Positions 59,101-64,000 of a DNA stretch of 64,000 nucleotides are shown piece by piece (the first letter of the stretch is position 1; the number at the start of each line of letters is the position of its first letter). A model generated the notes under the pieces. The model saw only the letters and a list, made by a program, of their open reading frames with translations, made no database searches and had not been told where the DNA came from. The stretch spans positions 1 through 64,000 of the forward strand of contig NW_026870479.1 in assembly GCF_963576545.1 (NCBI RefSeq), written 5' to 3'. The DNA comes from Limanda limanda (taxonomy: Eukaryota; Chordata; Actinopteri; Pleuronectiformes; Pleuronectidae). The translations under genes were made by a program, and so were the position numbers.

Positions 59101-61119
59101 CTTGAGCTTCTCCGACTTTCGGAAGGGTTAGGGTTAGGGTTAGGGATGAAAGCACATAGGAGAAAGAGATATTCTTGAATAACTTTTTTTGTGAAGGTCG
59201 GAGAGACTTGGAAAGTGGTTGCATCTGGACTAATTTGGGTCCTGCGGATCGATTGGTACCATCCCCGAGCTTGTACGACCTTCGGAAGAGGTCGACCGAC
59301 GAAATTCCCCCAAATCTGAGGAGATATTCTTGAATAACTTTTTTTGTGAAGGTCGTAGAGACTTGCAAGTAGGCTCTACCCCCACTAAATGGGGTTGCGC
59401 GCATCGATCAGTACCATCCTTGAGCTTCTCCGACTTTCGGAAGGGTTAGGGTTAGGGTTAGGGATGAAAGCACATAGGAGAAAGAGATATTCTTGAATAA
59501 CTTTTTTTGTGAAGGTCGGAGAGACTTGCAAGTAGGCTCTACCCCCACTAAATGGGGTAGCGCGCATCGATCGGTACCATCCTTGAGCTTCTCCGACTTT
59601 CGGAAGGGTTAGGGTTAGGGTTAGGGATGAAAGCACATAGGAGAAAGAGATATTCTTGAATAACTTTTTTTGTGAAGGTCGGAGAGACTTGCAAGTAGGC
59701 TCTACCCCCACTAAATGGGGTAGCGCGCATCGATCGGTACCATCCTTGAGCTTCTCCGACTTTCGGAAGGGTTAGGGTTAGGGTTAGGGATGAAAGCACA
59801 TAGGAGAAAGAGATATTCTTGAATAACTTTTTTTGTGAAGGTCGGAGAGACTTGCAAGTAGGCTCTACCCCCACTAAATGGGGTAGCGCGCATCGATCGG
59901 TACCATCCTTGAGCTTCTCCGACTTTCGGAAGGGTTAGGGTTAGGGATGAAAGCACATAGGAGAAAGAGATATTCTTGAATAACTTTTTTTGTGAAGGTC
60001 GGAGAGACTTGGAAAGTGGTTGCATCTGGACTAATTTGGGTCCTGCGGATCGATTGGTACCATCCCCGAGCTTGTACGACCTTCGGAAGAGGTCGACCGA
60101 CGAAATTCCCCCAAATCTGAGGAGATATTCTTGAATAACTTTTTTTGTGAAGGTCGGAGAGACTTGCAAGTAGGCTCTACCCCCACTAAATGGGGTAGCG
60201 CGCATCGATCGGTACCATCCTTGAGCTTCTCCGACTTTCGGAAGGGTTAGGGTTAGGGTTAGGGATGAAAGCACATAGGAGAAAGAGATATTCTTGAATA
60301 ACTTTTTTTGTGAAGGTCGGAGAGACTTGCAAGTAGGCTCTACCCCCACTAAATGGGGTAGCGCGCATCGATCGGTACCATCCTTGAGCTTCTCCGACTT
60401 TCGGAAGGGTTAGGGTTAGGGTTAGGGATGAAAGCACATAGGAGAAAGAGATATTCTTGAATAACTTTTTTTGTGAAGGTCGGAGAGACTTGCAAGTAGG
60501 CTCTACCCCCACTAAATGGGGTAGCGCGCATCGATCGGTACCATCCTTGAGCTTCTCCGACTTTCGGAAGGGTTAGGGTTAGGGATGAAAGCACATAGGA
60601 GAAAGAGATATTCTTGAATAACTTTTTTTGTGAAGGTCGGAGAGACTTGGAAAGTGGTTGCATCTGGACTAATTTGGGTCCTGCGGATCGATTGGTACCA
60701 TCCCCGAGCTTGTACGACCTTCGGAAGAGGTCGACCGACGAAATTCCCCCAAATCTGAGGAGATATTCTTGAATAACTTTTTTTGTGAAGGTCGGAGAGA
60801 CTTGCAAGTAGGCTCTACCCCCACTAAATGGGGTAGCGCGCATCGATCGGTACCATCCTTGAGCTTCTCCGACTTTCGGAAGGGTTAGGGTTAGGGTTAG
60901 GGATGAAAGCACATAGGAGAAAGAGATATTCTTGAATAACTTTTTTTGTGAAGGTCGGAGAGACTTGGAAAGTGGTTGCATCTGGACTAATTTGGGTCCT
61001 GCGGATCGATTGGTACCATCCCCGAGCTTGTACGACCTTCGGAAGAGGTCGACCGACGAAATTCCCCCAAATCTGAGGAGATATTCTTGAATAACTTTTT
61101 TTGTGAAGGTCGGAGAGAC
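56168..61119 (+). repeat. Array segment with more private variants
   Basis: B starts: 56494, 56974, 57455, 57773, 58254, 58572, 58890, 59208, 60009, 60647, 60965. The B at 56494 has only six T (154 bp). CTGCAGATC B units are at 57455, 57773, 58254 and 58890. Private changes include GCTTTTCCGAC (57928), GACCATCGG (58572), GCATAGATCGG (58727) and GGTCGTAGAG (59208). Short A units are at 59852 and 60490. No gene is present. Confidence 0.88.
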
Positions 61120-63687
61120 TTGCAAGTAGGCTCTACCCCCACTAAATGGGGTTGCGCGCATCGATCAGTACCATCCTTGAGCTTCTCCGACTTTCGGAAG
61201 GGTTAGGGTTAGGGTTAGGGATGAAAGCACATAGGAGAAAGAGATATTCTTGAATAACTTTTTTTTTGAAGGTCGGAGAGACTTGCAAGTAGGCTCTACC
61301 CCCACTAAATGGGGTAGCGCGCATCGATCGGTACCATCTTTGAGCTTCTCCGACTTTCGGAAGGGTTAGGGTTAGGGTTAGGGATGAAAGCACATAGGAG
61401 AAAGAGATATTCTTGAATAACTTTTTTTGTGAAGGTCGGAGAGACTTGCAAGTAGGCTCTACCCCCACTAAATGGGGTAGCGCGCATCGATCGGTACCAT
61501 CCTTGAGCTTCTCCGACTTTCGGAAGGGTTAGGGTTAGGGTTAGGGATGAAAGCACATAGGAGAAAGAGATATTCTTGAATAACTTTTTTTGTGAAGGTC
61601 GGAGAGACTTGCAAGTAGGCTCTACCCCCACTAAATGGGGTAGCGCGCATCGATCGGTACCATCCTTGAGCTTCTCCGACTTTCGGAAGGGTTAGGGTTA
61701 GGGTTAGGGATGAAAGCACATAGGAGAAAGAGATATTCTTGAATAACTTTTTTTGTGAAGGTCGGAGAGACTTGGAAAGTGGTTGCATCTGGACTAATTT
61801 GGGTCCTGCGGATCGATTGGTACCATCCCCGAGCTTGTACGACCTTCGGAAGAGGTCGACCGACGAAATTCCCCCAAATCTGAGGAGATATTCTTGAATA
61901 ACTTTTTTTGTGAAGGTCGGAGAGACTTGCAAGTAGGCTCTACCCCCACTAAATGGGGTAGCGCGCATCGATCGGTACCATCCTTGAGCTTCTCCGACTT
62001 TCGGAAGGGTTAGGGTTAGGGTTAGGGATGAAAGCACATAGGAGAAAGAGATATTCTTGAATAACTTTTTTTGTGAAGGTCGGAGAGACTTGGAAAGTGG
62101 TTGCATCTGGACTAATTTGGGTCCTGCGGATCGATTGGTACCATCCCCGAGCTTGTACGACCTTCGGAAGAGGTCGACCGACGAAATTCCCCCAAATCTG
62201 AGGAGATATTCTTGAATAACTTTTTTTGTGAAGGTCGGAGAGACTTGCAAGTAGGCTCTACCCCCACTAAATGGGGTTGCGCGCATCGATCAGTACCATC
62301 CTTGAGCTTCTCCGACTTTCGGAAGGGTTAGGGTTAGGGTTAGGGATGAAAGCACATAGGAGAAAGAGATATTCTTGAATAACTTTTTTTTTGAAGGTCG
62401 GAGAGACTTGCAAGTAGGCTCTACCCCCACTAAATGGGGTAGCGCGCATCGATCGGTACCATCTTTGAGCTTCTCCGACTTTCGGAAGGGTTAGGGTTAG
62501 GGTTAGGGATGAAAGCACATAGGAGAAAGAGATATTCTTGAATAACTTTTTTTGTGAAGGTCGGAGAGACTTGCAAGTAGGCTCTACCCCCACTAAATGG
62601 GGTAGCGCACATCGATCGGTACCATCCTTGAGCTTCTCCGACTTTCGGAAGGGTTAGGGTTAGGGTTAGGGATGAAAGCACATAGGAGAAAGAGATATTC
62701 TTGAATAACTTTTTTTGTGAAGGTCGGAGAGACTTGCAAGTAGGCTCTACCCCCACTAAATGGGGTAGCGCGCATCGATCGGTACCATCCTTGAGCTTCT
62801 CCGACTTTCGGAAGGGTTAGGGTTAGGGTTAGGGATGAAAGCACATAGGAGAAAGAGATATTCTTGAATAACTTTTTTTGTGAAGGTCGGAGAGACTTGG
62901 AAAGTGGTTGCATCTGGACTAATTTGGGTCCTGCGGATCGATTGGTACCATCCCCGAGCTTGAACGACCTTCGGAAGAGGTCGACCGACGAAATTCCCCC
63001 AAATCTGAGGAGATATTCTTGAATAACTTTTTTTGTGAAGGTCGGAGAGACTTGCAAGTAGGCTCTACCCCCACTAAATGGGGTAGCGCGCATCGATCGG
63101 TACCATCCTTGAGCTTCTCCGACTTTCGGAAGGGTTAGGGTTAGGGTTAGGGATGAAAGCACATAGGAGAAAGAGATATTCTTGAATAACTTTTTTTGTG
63201 AAGGTCGGAGAGACTTGGAAAGTGGTTGCATCTGGACTAATTTGGGTCCTGCGGATCGATTGGTACCATCCCCGAGCTTGTACGACCTTCGAAAGAGGTC
63301 GACCGACGAAATTCCCCCAAATCTGAGGAGATATTCTTGAATAACTTTTTTTGTGAAGGTCGGAGAGACTTGCAAGTAGGCTCTACCCCCACTAAATGGG
63401 GTAGCGCGCATCGATCGGTACCATCCTTGAGCTTCTCCGACTTTCGGAAGGGTTAGGGTTAGGGTTAGGGATGAAAGCACATAGGAGAAAGAGATATTCT
63501 TGAATAACTTTTTTTGTGAAGGTCGGAGAGACTTGGAAAGTGGTTGCATCTGGACTAATTTGGGTCCTGCGGATCGATTGGTACCATCCCCGAGCTTGTA
63601 CGACCTTCGGAAGAGGTCGACCGACGAAATTCCCCCAAATCTGAGGAGATATTCTTGAATAACTTTTTTTGTGAAGGTCGGAGAGAC
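61120..63687 (+). repeat. Tandem 1125- and 1443-bp higher-order units
   Basis: First unit 61120-62244 is AAAAB-AB-AB in phase with the next nine-T A, with B at 61772 and 62090; the second, 62245-63687, has one more AB (B at 62897, 63215, 63533). Both open with a nine-T A followed by a CATCTTT A. 1443 minus 1125 is 318, one AB dimer. The second matches 20135-21577. Private variants are TAGCGCACATC at 62571 and CTTGAACGACC at 62897. Confidence 0.9.
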
Positions 63688-64000
63688 TTGCAAGTAGGCT
63701 CTACCCCCACTAAATGGGGTTGCGCGCATCGATCAGTACCATCCTTGAGCTTCTCCGACTTTCGGAAGGGTTAGGGTTAGGGTTAGGGATGAAAGCACAT
63801 AGGAGAAAGAGATATTCTTGAATAACTTTTTTTTTGAAGGTCGGAGAGACTTGCAAGTAGGCTCTACCCCCACTAAATGGGGTAGCGCGCATCGATCGGT
63901 ACCATCTTTGAGCTTCTCCGACTTTCGGAAGGGTTAGGGTTAGGGTTAGGGATGAAAGCACATAGGAGAAAGAGATATTCTTGAATAACTTTTTTTGTGA
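63688..64000 (+). repeat. Start of a further higher-order unit, cut by right edge
   Basis: A nine-T a2 A at 63688 is followed by a CATCTTT A at 63851 that is cut after 150 of 163 bp. The same two units open every member of this family, so the array goes on to the right. Confidence 0.92.

Larger units (their letters stand above)
1..64000 (+). repeat. Two-monomer (A/B) satellite array with embedded telomeric hexamers
   Basis: Every base belongs to a 163-bp A monomer or a 155-bp B monomer in direct tandem orientation. A units begin TTGCAAGTAGG, B units begin TTGGAAAGTGG, and both end GGTCGGAGAGAC. I count 263 complete A and 135 complete B plus two edge fragments. Block lengths computed from monomer sizes and observed indels equal the observed spans. 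No inversion, unique spacer or inserted element was seen. B is always flanked by A on both sides. Monomer length is close to nucleosome size, as in many centromeric and subtelomeric satellites. The host locus cannot be decided from the window. Tandem structure is certain; biological role is inference. Confidence 0.98.

Noticed and set aside
1..64000. CRISPR array
   Set aside because: Repeats abut with no unique spacers, and unit length is 155-163 bp.
1..64000. True terminal telomere
   Set aside because: No tract exceeds GGG plus three hexamers; telomeric DNA is under one tenth of the window.
1..64000. Integrated herpesvirus telomeric repeats
   Set aside because: Some herpesviruses carry TTAGGG arrays at genome ends, but no viral gene or long hexamer array is present, and the A/B unit resembles cellular satellite.
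1..64000. Retroelement or DNA transposon arrays
   Set aside because: No transposase or reverse-transcriptase frame, terminal inverted repeat or target-site duplication; the units are pure tandem repeats.

Overview
The whole 64 kb window is one uninterrupted, head-to-tail satellite DNA array. I find no supportable protein gene, RNA gene, transposon or unique sequence in it. Two related monomers make up the array. Monomer A is 163 bp and monomer B is 155 bp. Walking the window by hand gave 263 complete A, 135 complete B, and one partial A at each edge. Summed monomer lengths, with individual indels counted, match the block spans exactly. All monomers have the same orientation.

A and B align without gaps over their first 81 bp (58 of 81 positions equal between consensuses) and are identical over their last 42 bp. 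Between these arms they carry unrelated cassettes: 40 bp in A and 32 bp in B. With the last G of the left arm, the A cassette forms GGG followed by three TTAGGG hexamers, a minimal four-tract G-quadruplex motif of telomere type, always on the + strand. This holds in 250 of 265 A units. The other 15 are one hexamer shorter (157-bp monomers). The window therefore carries about 780 TTAGGG hexamers but no long telomere run.

Monomer order follows rules. B is never next to B. The modules are AB (318 bp, 54 times), AAB (481 bp, about 56), AAAB (6), AAAAB (17), and one each with five and six A. Writing the number of A before each B gives a barcode. One 15-module barcode (4-1-2-2-2-2-1-2-1-2-2-2-1-2-1) occurs three times, starting at 787, 8938 and 32967, with shared marker mutations; partial copies start at 25108 and 28158. 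Other regions are smaller nested higher-order repeats: 20.1-23.7 kb (1443 and 962 bp units), 24.5-29.0 kb (3050-bp duplication), 40.0-45.1 kb (1.4-1.9 kb units), 45.1-56.2 kb (units of 3685, 2887, 2405 and 2081 bp) and 61.1-64.0 kb (1125 and 1443 bp units). These patterns fit unequal crossover and gene conversion in register with the monomer.

The organism is almost certainly a eukaryote with TTAGGG-type telomeres. Animals, many filamentous fungi, kinetoplastids, some algae and some plants have these, and nothing here decides among them. Consensus A keeps about 0.8 of expected CpG, which argues weakly against a heavily CpG-methylated vertebrate locus. The array is best read as subtelomeric, pericentromeric or centromeric satellite; the embedded telomeric cassettes favour subtelomeric. 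Long open frames on the minus strand are products of the repeat, since the AB dimer (318 bp) is a multiple of three, and are not annotated as genes.
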